Assembly: GCA_963713445.1 (NCBI GenBank) | Contig: CAVQMB010000026.1 | Location: 1-64,000, forward strand | DNA length: 64,000 bases | Reading direction: 5' to 3' | Origin: CAVQMB01 sp963713445 | GTDB lineage: Bacteria > Pseudomonadota > Gammaproteobacteria > Competibacterales > Competibacteraceae | Part shown: positions 1 to 8,181 of the stretch, in pieces | How the letters are laid out: every line of letters starts with the position of its first letter | Position numbering within the stretch: the stretch's first letter is position 1 | The notes under the pieces: model-generated | Seen by the model: the letters and a program-made list of their open reading frames with translations, nothing else | What the model was told of the DNA's origin: nothing | Databases searched by the model: none | Translations under genes and position numbers: made by a program

Positions 1-41
1 TGTGTTATGTGCATACCTACTGGTCACGAGTACGTATTGCT

Positions 42-55
42 AGTAAACTGTCCCC
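42..55 (-). repeat. GGGGACAGTTTACT motif (REP/RAYT-like end)
   Basis: On the minus strand this reads GGGGACAGTTTACT. From memory, such motifs recur at the edges of REP-associated transposase (RAYT/Y1) elements and their remnants in proteobacteria. No transposase gene accompanies it here. It is the first of three such words in the opening 500 bases. Confidence 0.35.
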
Positions 56-145
56 GGATCCCTAGACTCCCTGCAGGATATGTTGAGGCACGCCGACAGG
101 GGCAACTCGGGTCAATCTTGCCATTGCGTCACCTACGTTACGTAG

Positions 146-382
146 TCAACAGGGCAATAATAACAGATTAATACTACTCTGACCCCAAATATTCTTGTTG
201 CCGTCGTCGTCAATGAGCCCGAGATGCCTAAGAACGTTTAGAACATAGCTCTCATTCTTCGGAGCGAAGCCAAGCTTTTTGAGGGTGTCAGCATTTACTT
301 TCGCAGGAAACGATTTGCGAAAATGGTTGATCACCTGAACGAGATTGCCCGGGGCTGAAACGTACGGGTGTTTGTCGGCCAT
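146..382 (-). pseudogene. DUF5343 protein, 3'-truncated
   Basis: The ATG at 380-382 is preceded by a GAGG ribosome-binding site. The first roughly 62 residues match, from memory, the N-terminus of DUF5343 proteins (MADKHPYVSAPGNL, then HFRKSFPA, ADTLKKLG and NESYVLNVLRHLGLIDDDGN). After residue 63 the sequence becomes unrelated and ends at residue 78, whereas the family is usually about 200 residues. The break coincides with a GGGGTCAGAGTA motif, so an element end has replaced the 3' part. DUF5343 genes are of unknown function and often lie in accessory or defence-rich DNA. It is most likely non-functional. Confidence 0.65.
173..190 (-). repeat. ATTTGGGGTCAGAGTAGT motif (REP/RAYT-like end)
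   Basis: The minus strand reads ATTTGGGGTCAGAGTAGT, another word I associate with ends of REP-type mobile sequences. It sits exactly where the DUF5343 reading frame loses family resemblance, so it probably marks the insertion or deletion junction that cut that gene. A third related word, GGGACAGTTTT on the minus strand, lies at about 470-480. Confidence 0.4.
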
Positions 383-508
383 AGAATATCCTCGACGATT
401 GTTCTTAATGCACCCTAACGCCGTGCTTCAGGGGCAATTTTGTAGCGGCGCGCAAACGCGCGCAGCGAAAAAACTGTCCCTTGCAAGCAATTGTTAGGCA
501 TGCCGGAT

Positions 509-1189
509 TTATTTTTCTTTACCAATATTACGCACTGCGAAATGTGAAAGTTTTTTCACGTCCTTGCCGACATTTTTTCGCAATAACGACAAAACAAAGA
601 GTATCAGCGCCGAACCTATCGATTTTTTTCCAATTTTGTCGCTAAATCCCCAAGCAGGGTCTTCTCTCTCCCAGAACAACTCTTTGCGTACCGAAAGATA
701 TCCTCGAAAAATCGCGGAACGCTATCCGATGGCGCCATCCAGTTTCATCGTTTCGAGATCACAGACAATTGCCGTCCGGAAATCCATTATCACTCTACTC
801 GTACTCTTCTTGTACCTTGCGTTTAGGAGCAATAACTCGCAGCCACCTTTGTATTGCCAATTGGTATAACCTTCAAGCTGATCGCAAAAATGACTGAATG
901 CTGAGGAGCTATATGTCCACCCATCTGATGGTGCGTTAGGCACAGGAACGTATGATGGCGGGGGGCAACAAGCTCCATAGCCCGCTCAGGAAGAAGTCAA
1001 TATTTTTTCCCCGAGCGATGGTGGAAATCGCTCAAGCGAGGAATTATTTCCGCTTGAGCAAGAGAAGAGCCATTGGAGCAAAAGAATCCCCACAAGCCTG
1101 ACATGCCCAATGGGGTTTTCCTCGTATTGGTTACTAAATGCGTCTTCAAGAGACGAAATCACTGTCCAATGATCTGGCGCAGATATCAT
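509..1189 (-). pseudogene. unrecognised protein gene with two in-frame stops
   Basis: A single minus-strand frame of 227 codons runs from an ATG at 1187-1189 (GGGAG ribosome-binding site just upstream) to a TAA at 509-511. It is interrupted only by a TGA at 986-988 and a TAG at 722-724. All three parts read like genuine protein: an N-terminal part ending SLGEKILTSS, a middle part with SAFSHFCDQLEGYTNWQYKG and LLLLNARYKK, and a C-terminal part with KELFWEREDPAWGF and IGSALILFVLSLLRKNVG. I do not recognise the family. The absence of indels with two nonsense codons indicates a young pseudogene, or less likely recoding. It lies between the cut DUF5343 gene and the damaged restriction locus. Confidence 0.6.
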
Positions 1190-1607
1190 GGTTACTCCCT
1201 GCTGCCTAACTACAATTATCCGTAACCTTATTGATTGATCGATGTCGGATAAACAGCTTAGCTACCAGTATAATCAGTCACTTACGAGCACCCTCGCCGA
1301 TTTAGGCGGCCTAAATTTTCCCGGATGGCTCTGCCTACGGTTGCGCCCTGTTCGGCGTCGATCGGATCGCCCGCGGTGTCAGACTATAACGATAATAGCG
1401 CCTGTAATAAATATCCGCCACCCGGTCGGCAATTCCGGCAGGCCACAAGCTGTTAATGCACGCAATGCTGGCGACATGAACGCGACTGCCCGCTGCCGCG
1501 CTCTGGCGCTCTATGCGGCCGCCGGTGTGTTCTTGTGGATTACGATGCTGCCATGTTGCACCGACTTGGTAGCGCTTAGAATGTGGGTTCCGGCTGCCGC
1601 CATCGCC
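1190..1607. other. no convincing gene
   Basis: I see no convincing coding sequence here in either direction. The plus-strand open frame that starts at 1242 has an arginine- and alanine-rich composition typical of the shadow of GC-rich minus-strand DNA. The stretch probably contains debris from the same decay that affected the flanking genes. Confidence 0.4.
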
Positions 1608-1979
1608 CTAACCGTGTCGAGGGGCGCACCGAGGGGCATACCAATCCGGAAAGCGTTGGAACGCCACCACGGAGCTCACTTCGACTTGCAGCCCTTGACG
1701 GTTGTTGAGCACCGCAAGGCGGCCGCTGAGGTTGGCACTTTTGCGCGACTTGGGCCGCATCGCCATCCCGTCAAGTTCGGGTGGTTCAGGCGGCTGGAAC
1801 CAGATGCGAGTTTTGCCTATAGCTTTACGATCCAGAGCCAAAACGCGACCGTCAGGCATTCCGAAGCCGAGCACTTTGTCGTTGTCCTGTCCCGCACGAG
1901 GACCGCTTGGGACGGGATTGATCGGGCTACCCAATCGGGCACGGAGCAGCCTTTCTGCGCCAGTGCTGGCGCGAGCCAT
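1608..1979 (-). CDS. hypothetical protein coupled to hsdS
   Basis: The ATG (1977-1979) overlaps the TGA that ends the hsdS C-terminal frame in a TGATG arrangement, the usual sign of translational coupling, so this was the last gene of the restriction operon. The 123-residue product contains GMPDGRVLALDRKAIGKT and WFQPPEPPELDGM but no motif I can name. The last residues (PRCAPRHG) look like out-of-frame read-through, so the gene may be truncated at its 3' end. Since hsdS itself is broken, coupled translation would depend on re-initiation at the downstream C-terminal hsdS frame. Confidence 0.45.
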   Translation of the reverse strand: MARASTGAERLLRARLGSPINPVPSGPRAGQDNDKVLGFGMPDGRVLALDRKAIGKTRIWFQPPEPPELDGMAMRPKSRKSANLSGRLAVLNNRQGLQVEVSSVVAFQRFPDWYAPRCAPRHG

Positions 1980-3721
1980 CACGCGGCCTCCCGCTCGCTA
2001 GCGGCCGTTGCCAGCGCTTCATGCAGGAGCGCTTCGAGGAGGCGTTGGCGGGTAGTGTCGGCAGTGGCGAGGGCGGCCTCCAGCCGGTCGCAGAGGGCCA
2101 TGAGGGCGTCGACCTTCGCCACGATGCGGTGTTGTTCGGCGAGGGGTGGGAGGGGAACGATGCAGGGTTTCGAGGTCTGCTGATCTTGAAGGGGTTGCAG
2201 GGTCATCCTCATCGCTTTGTGTTGGACAAGTTCCGGAGGTCGGCGATTTCGAAAGGGAGAGAGGATGAAATAGCGGATCAGTTGATCTGCGGGAACGAGG
2301 CGTCGAAATGGATATGCCGCTGACCAAGACAGTATGTTCGCCGTCATGGATAATGCAGAGCTTCCCCTTCGGCGCCTCGCGGCGATGATCTGAATGTGAC
2401 CCGGGCTCGTGTATTTGTTCGGAGGCCGAGCTATCGTACCATCTTCGCAAGACGACGGTTTTGATCATGCGAGTTTAGGGACCATGCTCGAACATCTGAT
2501 GTAGCGAGCGACAAGCTTGATACATTTCCGTGGGCGATGCTTGTTCTTACCAGTCGATCCACCATTACCGAACTCTGCAGCGAGCCCATGCCCATCCAGC
2601 GGCAGTCCGCGAGGGTGACCTCGGCGGGAACGTGGTTTCGCCTGCTTCATTTCCTTACGCTCAGTGGGATTTTGGTGCGCATCCATCATGCCACACGCTT
2701 TGGTCCGCGATCCGCTTCAACAACTCCGACGCCGGTTCGTCGGCCGGGTCCTGCTCCACCAGCTTCCCGCGGACGGCGAGGTTGAGGATGGTCTGGCGGA
2801 GTTGCTTGATCTGGTCGGGGCGGGTGGTCAGGGCGGGGAGCGCGTCGAGGGCGAAGCGGGCGTGGGCTGGGAAAGTCTTCGGGCTCGGCGTCGGGCGCGG
2901 TCAGGCGGGCGAGGCTGGCGGCGGTCAGCCGGTCGCGGGTGGCCTCGCGCGCGGTGCGGGCCGCCTCCAGCCGGTCCAGCAGCGCCATCAGCTCCTCCAC
3001 CTTCGCCACGATCCGCCGCTGCTCGGCGAGGGGCGGGAGGGTGAGCGCGACAGCCTCCAGCTTTGGTTTGGTGATGTGTTGGAGGCCAACTCCGCCGTGA
3101 GCCTTTTCAACCAACTCCAGCAGGCGAGAATTGATCGCGATTTTTAGGAAGGCTTGTCTCGATCGCTTCGCCAAACAGCACCGCTTTGAAAATATGCTGG
3201 TTAAGCACCGCCTGGCCACGGTCCCAGATATGGGCGCCGAACGACGTTCCGGGCGTGCCCGACCAACTGATAAGAAAGTCGCCGGTATCGACAAGGAATT
3301 TGTCCTTAACCTCGCCGTCAAACCGATTCAAGGTGTGCCGAAGCGTTGTTGAGGTTCTGGATTCGAACGATAGGCAGGCCGTCTTGTGTCCAGTCTGATG
3401 GTCTTGAAGGCACGTCCGTTAATGAGGTCCATTGCCTCGCCAAGCCTGATCCAGTGCCCAGTTTGATGGCACGTCGAACGGCATTCATCATTTGGCGGAT
3501 ACGCTTCGGCCATTTCTTGATCTTCTTTGTCTTCACCGGACGCCAAGCGCCTTCTCCGCCGCGATCCGCTTCAGCAACTCCGACGCCGGTTCGTCCGCCG
3601 GGTCCTGCGCCACCAGCTTCCCCCGCACGGCGAGGTCGAGCACGAAGCGGCGCAGGCGGGCGATGGCGTCGGGCGCTTCGGCCACCTGGTCGTAGAGGGC
3701 CAGCAGGCGGTCGGCGTTCAT
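1979..3721 (-). pseudogene. hsdS: type I restriction specificity subunit HsdS, multiply frameshifted
   Basis: HsdS supplies DNA-target recognition for HsdM2S and R2M2S complexes. All parts of the family are present in order but in changing frames. The N-terminal conserved segment (LAVRGKLVAQDPADEPASEL) is at 3721-3540. Target-recognition domain 1 (LPIVRIQNLNNA, then FLISWSGTPGTSFGAHIW, then GLQHITKPKLE) is split over three frames at 3500-3060. The central coiled-coil (LPPLAEQRRIVAKVEELMAL) follows. The second conserved segment (RPDQIKQLRQTILNLAVRG) ends at a TGA at 2661-2663. Domain 2 is unrecognisable. The C-terminal coiled-coil (LPPLAEQHRIVAKVDALMAL) lies at about 2170-1979. At least six frame changes occur. 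hsdM begins 14 bases upstream. As written no functional HsdS can be made. Confidence 0.85.
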
Positions 3722-3734
3722 CGAGACACATCCC

Positions 3735-5192
3735 TCATCGCAGCAGGGCCTCGGACAGGATCGCCTTCAACTGGTCGCGGATCGCCGCCACCTCGGCCTC
3801 GGCGTTGGTCAGATTCTCCAGCAGCGTCTCGGGGTCGCCGTGATCCTCCTCGACCGTGTAGGGGTTCTTGATGTCGAGGTTGTAGCCACGGGCCTTGACC
3901 TCTTCGGCGCTGACTTTCCAGGCGCGCTCGCCCTCTTCTCGCCCCTCGCGCCGCTGGCCGCCCCACCAGGCGACGCAGTCGGCCAGGTGCTCCAGCCGGA
4001 TGGGCCGGGTCATGGAGTAGGCCTTCTGCCCCTCGGGCACCTGATGCTCCCAGAACCAGATGTCTTCGGTCGGCGTGCCCTTCTCGAAGAACAGCAGGTT
4101 GGTGCCGATCGAGGCGTAGGGACGGAACACCGAGTTCGGCAGGCGCACGATGGTGTGGAGGTTGCACTCGGCCATCAGATGCTCCTTGAGCCGGGTCTTG
4201 ACGCCCTCGCCGAACAGCGAGCCGTCGGGCAGCACCACGGCCGCGCGGCCGCCGGGTTTCAGCAGCCGGATGATCAGGGCGAGGAACAGGTCGGCGGTCT
4301 CGCGGGTGCGGAAGTGCTGGGGGAAGTTGGACTCGATGCCGTCTTCCTCCCGGCCGCCGAAGGGCGGGTTGGTCAGGATGATGTCCACCCGGTCGGACTG
4401 GCCGTAACTGATGTAGGGGCGGGCCAGCGTGTTGTCGTGGCGCACGAAGCTCGGGTCCTCGATGCCGTGCAACAGCATGTTGGTGACGCAGAGCATGTGC
4501 GGGAGCTGTTTTTTCTCCACCGCGCGGAGGTTGGCCTGCAACCTGCTCTCGTCCTCCGGGCGTTTGACGTAATGGTCGCGCATGTGGCGGATCGCACTGG
4601 TCAGAAAACCGCCGGTGCCACAGGCGGGGTCGAACAGCGTCTCGCCCGGCTTCGGGTCGATCATCTGCGTCATGAAGGCGGTGACGGCGCGGGGCGTGTA
4701 GTATTCGCCGGCGTTGCCGGCCGATTGCAGGTCGTTCAGGATCTGCTCGTAGATGTCGCCGAAGTGCTGGCGCTCGGCCAGGTTGTTGAAGTCGATGCCG
4801 TTGATTTTGTTGACCACCTGGCGCATCAACTGGCCGGATTTCATGTAGTTGTAGGCGTCCTCGAAGACGTCGCGCACCACGCGGCGGCGGTCGCCTTTCC
4901 GGTCGGTGACGGCGAGGTCCTTGAGCGTCGGGAACAGGTCGCCGTTGATGAAATCGAGCAGCTTGTCACCGGTGATGCCCTCGGGGTCGGCGGCCCAGTG
5001 GCGCCACTGCAGACGGGCCGGGATGGGCGAGCGGTAGCCGTCCCTCAGCAGTTCGAGTTCCTGGTCCTGGTCGTCGATGATCTTGAGGAAGAACATCCAG
5101 CAGAGCTGGCTGATGCGCTGGGCGTCGCCATCGACGCCGGTATCCTGGCGCATGATGTCCTGGATGGATTTGACGAGGGTGCGGACGGTCAT
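3735..5192 (-). CDS. hsdM: type I restriction-modification DNA methyltransferase HsdM
   Basis: N6-adenine methyltransferase subunit of a type I restriction-modification system. The 485-residue frame is intact. It has an N-terminal HsdM helical domain (residues 1-140), the S-adenosylmethionine motif DPACGTGGF at about 188-196 and the catalytic NPPFGG at about 275-280. A helical C-terminal part (EEVKARGYNLDIKNPYTVEE onward) normally contacts HsdS. Order on the minus strand is hsdR, small ORF, hsdM, hsdS, ORF. A degenerate AGTAGTCAGTAGTTAGTC repeat sits just before its start. Because hsdS is broken, this subunit probably has no target-recognition partner unless one is encoded elsewhere. Confidence 0.95.
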   Translation of the reverse strand: MTVRTLVKSIQDIMRQDTGVDGDAQRISQLCWMFFLKIIDDQDQELELLRDGYRSPIPARLQWRHWAADPEGITGDKLLDFINGDLFPTLKDLAVTDRKGDRRRVVRDVFEDAYNYMKSGQLMRQVVNKINGIDFNNLAERQHFGDIYEQILNDLQSAGNAGEYYTPRAVTAFMTQMIDPKPGETLFDPACGTGGFLTSAIRHMRDHYVKRPEDESRLQANLRAVEKKQLPHMLCVTNMLLHGIEDPSFVRHDNTLARPYISYGQSDRVDIILTNPPFGGREEDGIESNFPQHFRTRETADLFLALIIRLLKPGGRAAVVLPDGSLFGEGVKTRLKEHLMAECNLHTIVRLPNSVFRPYASIGTNLLFFEKGTPTEDIWFWEHQVPEGQKAYSMTRPIRLEHLADCVAWWGGQRREGREEGERAWKVSAEEVKARGYNLDIKNPYTVEEDHGDPETLLENLTNAEAEVAAIRDQLKAILSEALLR

Positions 5193-5219
5193 AAGTGGTT
5201 AGTAGTCAGTAGTTAGTCC

Positions 5220-5408
5220 TCAGTCACCAAAGCCATTTGCAACGTCGTTATAGGCAGCGATATTGGCACCGGTAAATTCAAAGTCCTGCTCCGAGACCTC
5301 GCCGTTTGCGGTTTGGCAAAGGCGCTTGTATAACCCGGATGAACCACCGTAAGCCTGGCATAGGCACGTGAAGATTTCAGCGCGAAGCATAGCGGTCACA
5401 GTGATCAA
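5220..5408 (-). CDS. small hypothetical ORF between hsdR and hsdM
   Basis: This 62-codon minus-strand frame (TTG start, or an internal ATG at 5390) fills the gap between hsdR and hsdM. The composition looks protein-like (SGLYKRLCQTANGEVSEQDF, then NIAAYNDVANGFGD) rather than shadow-like, and nothing is coded on the opposite strand. I recognise no domain. It could be a small operon protein or the remnant of a larger one. The ribosome-binding site is weak. Confidence 0.35.
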   Translation of the reverse strand: MITVTAMLRAEIFTCLCQAYGGSSGLYKRLCQTANGEVSEQDFEFTGANIAAYNDVANGFGD

Positions 5409-5442
5409 GGCAATGTTCCCACTTGACCGTTTCGCTCATCTT

Positions 5443-7896
5443 TTAGGACGCTTCCTGATAGAGCGCCGCTTGCAGGTCGTGCACAGCCTCCTGGAAGCCG
5501 GGTTTACCGCCGAAGGCGCGCACCAGCTCGATCGGCGTGCCCAGCGTGTTCAGCGGCGGGATCTTCAACACGTTGGCATCGTCGAGGTTCAGTACGCCCT
5601 CGTCGGCGTATTTCGCCAGCAGCGCATCGAGCACGGCGCGGGCTTTGTCGCCGTAGCGGGTGAAGACATCCCGCTTCCTGACGTTTTCGGCGCGCTCGCG
5701 CCGGGTCAGCGGCCGGGCGTCGAAGGCGACGTGGCAGATCAGGTCGAAGGGGTCGAGGTCCTTGCCCAGTTCCTCGATAATGGGATCGAGCGGCAGGCCC
5801 TCGGCCGCCAGTTCCTCGACAATGGCCTGCTTGCGTTCGGCGGCGTTCCAGCGTTTCAGGAAATCGTCGAGGCTGGCGAAGCGTTTGCGCAGAGCCTTCT
5901 TGGTGAAGTCACGGAGCGATTCGGTGACCAGCCTGCCGTTCCCGTCGAGGTATTCCACCCGCTCGGCGATGATGGTGGCGCCGACGCCGTCGACGTAGAC
6001 CTTTCGGCGGCGTTCGCCGCCCGCCGCCGGCGTGATGTCGGGCGGCGCGCCGTCCACGATGGTCTCGTCGGCGCCCGGCTGCGGCGGAATGGGCGCTTCG
6101 TCGTCGCTGGTGCGGGGCACGTCATCAGGCGGCACGACCGGATCCTGCTCGCCCGGCCGGTAGATCTGCACCGGCTCGCCGTCGAACTCGGGGTCGGCGA
6201 AGTGGCTGGTCGCGCCGCGGAAGTCGATCAGCGTGAAGTAGTATTTGCGGGTATCCTCGTGCACGCGGGTGCCGCGCCCGACGATCTGCTTGAACTCGGT
6301 CATCGAGCCGACCTCGCGGTCGAGCACGATCAGCCGGCAGGTCTGGGCGTCGACGCCGGTCGACAGCAGCCGCGACGTGGTGACGATCACGGGCCACTTG
6401 GATTCGGGGTCGATGAAGTTGCCGAGCTGGGCCTGACCCTCGGCGTCGCTGCCGGTGATGCGCATGACGTAGCGCGGGTTTTCGGCGACCAGATCGGCGT
6501 TTTCATTGACCAGCGCCTGGCGCATGCGGGCGGCGTGCTCCTGATCGACGCAGAACACGATGGTCTTCTGGTAGCGGTCGCCACTCTCCTTCAGAAACTG
6601 CGTGACCTTTTCGGCGACCCGCTTGGTACGGTCGTCGATGACCAGCGTGCGGTCGAAATCCTTGGTGTTGTAGAGGCGGTCCTCGACCGGCTCGCCGATT
6701 CGGTCCAACTGACCTTTCTCCGGGCGGTAGCCCTCGACGTCGCGGTCGATGTGGACCTTGACCACTTTGTAGGGCGCGAGGAAGCCGTCGCGGATGCCCT
6801 GCTTGAGCGAATAGGAGAACACCGGCTCGCCGAAATAGGCGATATTGGAGACGTATTGGGTCTCCTTGGGTGTTGCGGTCATGCCGATCTGCGTGGCAGC
6901 GGAGAAATACTCGAGGATCTCGCGCCAGGCCGAGTCCTCGGCCGCACTGCCGCGGTGGCATTCGTCGATCACGATCAAATCGAAGAAGCCGGGCGAGAAC
7001 TCGCGGTAGAGCTTCTGCCGGTCTTCCGGACCGGTGATCGCCTGGTAAAGGCCGAGATACACCTCGTAGGCGGTATCGACGCGGCGCTGCCGGTCCATCG
7101 CCAGCGTCAGATCGGTCGGGTTGCCGTCAGCGCGCTCGATGGTCCTGGCGTGGGTCGACAGCTTGGCCATCACGCCGCCGAAGGGACGGAAGTCGTTGAC
7201 CATGGTCTGGTCGACCAGCACGTTGCGGTCGGCGAGGAACAGGATGCGCTTCTTGCGGCCGGCCTTCCACAGCCGCCAGATGATCTGAAACGCGGTGTAG
7301 GTCTTGCCGGTGCCGGTCGCCATGACCAGCAGGATGCGCTCCTGCCCTTTGGCGATGGCCTCGATCGCCGCGTTGACGGCATTGACCTGATAGTAGCGCG
7401 GGGCCTTGCCGCTGCTGTCGTGGTAATAGTCCTGAAGCACGATCGCCTCGGCTTCCGGGGTCAGCCCCTTCCAGGCGCGAAAGCGTGCCCAAAGCTCGGC
7501 CGGCGACGGGAAGGCATCCATGGCGAGCGTCACTTCCCTCGGATCACTCTGACCGGTGCGGTCATGAAATACGAACCCGTCGCCGTTGGAGGAAAAGGCG
7601 AACGGAATATTCAGGGTCTCGGCGTAGTCGAGTGCCTGCTGCATGCCGTCGCCGACGGCGTGGGTGGCGTCCTTGGCCTCGATAACGGCCAGCGGGATGT
7701 TGGGCTTGTAGTGGAGGATGTAGTCGGCGCGCTTGGCCCGGCCGCGCGTGACCAGCCTGCCGCGCACGATGATGCGGCCTTTGGTGAAACTCACCTCTTC
7801 GCGGACTTGTTCCATCACGTCCCACTCGGCCTGGCGTAAGGCGGGCGTGATGTATTTGGTGCAGATATCGCGTTCGCTCAGGGCGCGCTTGTCCAT
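5443..7896 (-). CDS. hsdR: type I restriction endonuclease subunit HsdR
   Basis: Motor and nuclease subunit that translocates DNA with ATP and cleaves at a distance. I chose the ATG at 7896 (MDKRALSERDICTKYITPAL) over upstream starts because family similarity begins there; this gives 817 residues. The N-terminal nuclease domain contains AVIEAKDATHAVGDGMQQA. It is followed by superfamily 2 helicase motifs: MATGTGKTYTAF (Walker A), VIDECHRGS (DEAH-type box), MTATPKE (motif III) and IVGRGTR (motif VI). The C-terminal helical region contacts HsdM. The frame is intact over 2.4 kb. With hsdS destroyed the endonuclease should be inactive, which explains how the locus can persist harmlessly. Confidence 0.93.
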   Translation of the reverse strand: MDKRALSERDICTKYITPALRQAEWDVMEQVREEVSFTKGRIIVRGRLVTRGRAKRADYILHYKPNIPLAVIEAKDATHAVGDGMQQALDYAETLNIPFAFSSNGDGFVFHDRTGQSDPREVTLAMDAFPSPAELWARFRAWKGLTPEAEAIVLQDYYHDSSGKAPRYYQVNAVNAAIEAIAKGQERILLVMATGTGKTYTAFQIIWRLWKAGRKKRILFLADRNVLVDQTMVNDFRPFGGVMAKLSTHARTIERADGNPTDLTLAMDRQRRVDTAYEVYLGLYQAITGPEDRQKLYREFSPGFFDLIVIDECHRGSAAEDSAWREILEYFSAATQIGMTATPKETQYVSNIAYFGEPVFSYSLKQGIRDGFLAPYKVVKVHIDRDVEGYRPEKGQLDRIGEPVEDRLYNTKDFDRTLVIDDRTKRVAEKVTQFLKESGDRYQKTIVFCVDQEHAARMRQALVNENADLVAENPRYVMRITGSDAEGQAQLGNFIDPESKWPVIVTTSRLLSTGVDAQTCRLIVLDREVGSMTEFKQIVGRGTRVHEDTRKYYFTLIDFRGATSHFADPEFDGEPVQIYRPGEQDPVVPPDDVPRTSDDEAPIPPQPGADETIVDGAPPDITPAAGGERRRKVYVDGVGATIIAERVEYLDGNGRLVTESLRDFTKKALRKRFASLDDFLKRWNAAERKQAIVEELAAEGLPLDPIIEELGKDLDPFDLICHVAFDARPLTRRERAENVRKRDVFTRYGDKARAVLDALLAKYADEGVLNLDDANVLKIPPLNTLGTPIELVRAFGGKPGFQEAVHDLQAALYQEAS

Positions 7897-8181
7897 GCCA
7901 TCGGCCCCTGTCGCGACACTGTCAGAGCGCCGGCACTTGTCGGTGGTTGAGTGCTGTTTGATCCAAACATCCGCACTTCGCTGCGCGGTCAAATTTACTT
8001 ATGGCAGTTCTGGCCATTATGCCTTATCCGCGAACGATCCCGAAACGTCGACAGGCTCAAACGTGACCCGGAATTGCCGGGCAAGTGCCGTCAGACAGAG
8101 AAAGCTCAAATAAGCAGCCGTTGCGCTGAACTTCTATCCCGATGTGGCCTGGCCATTGCTGCCGTTCACGCTGCGGGCGCG

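Noticed and set aside
1242..2183. 313-codon plus-strand ORF in the restriction region
   Set aside because: Arg/Ala-rich low-complexity translation opposite the hsdS C-terminal frame and the coupled ORF; no motif or ribosome-binding site.
3840..5216. 458-codon plus-strand frame opposite hsdM
   Set aside because: Antisense shadow; hsdM motifs are all on the minus strand.
5195..5222. AGTAGTCAGTAGTTAGTC microrepeat before hsdM as a regulatory array
   Set aside because: Too short and degenerate to distinguish from slippage-generated sequence.
5368..7839. Long plus-strand open frame (823 codons) opposite hsdR
   Set aside because: It is the antisense shadow of GC-rich hsdR. It has valine/glycine/leucine-biased composition and no domain, while the minus strand encodes a complete HsdR.
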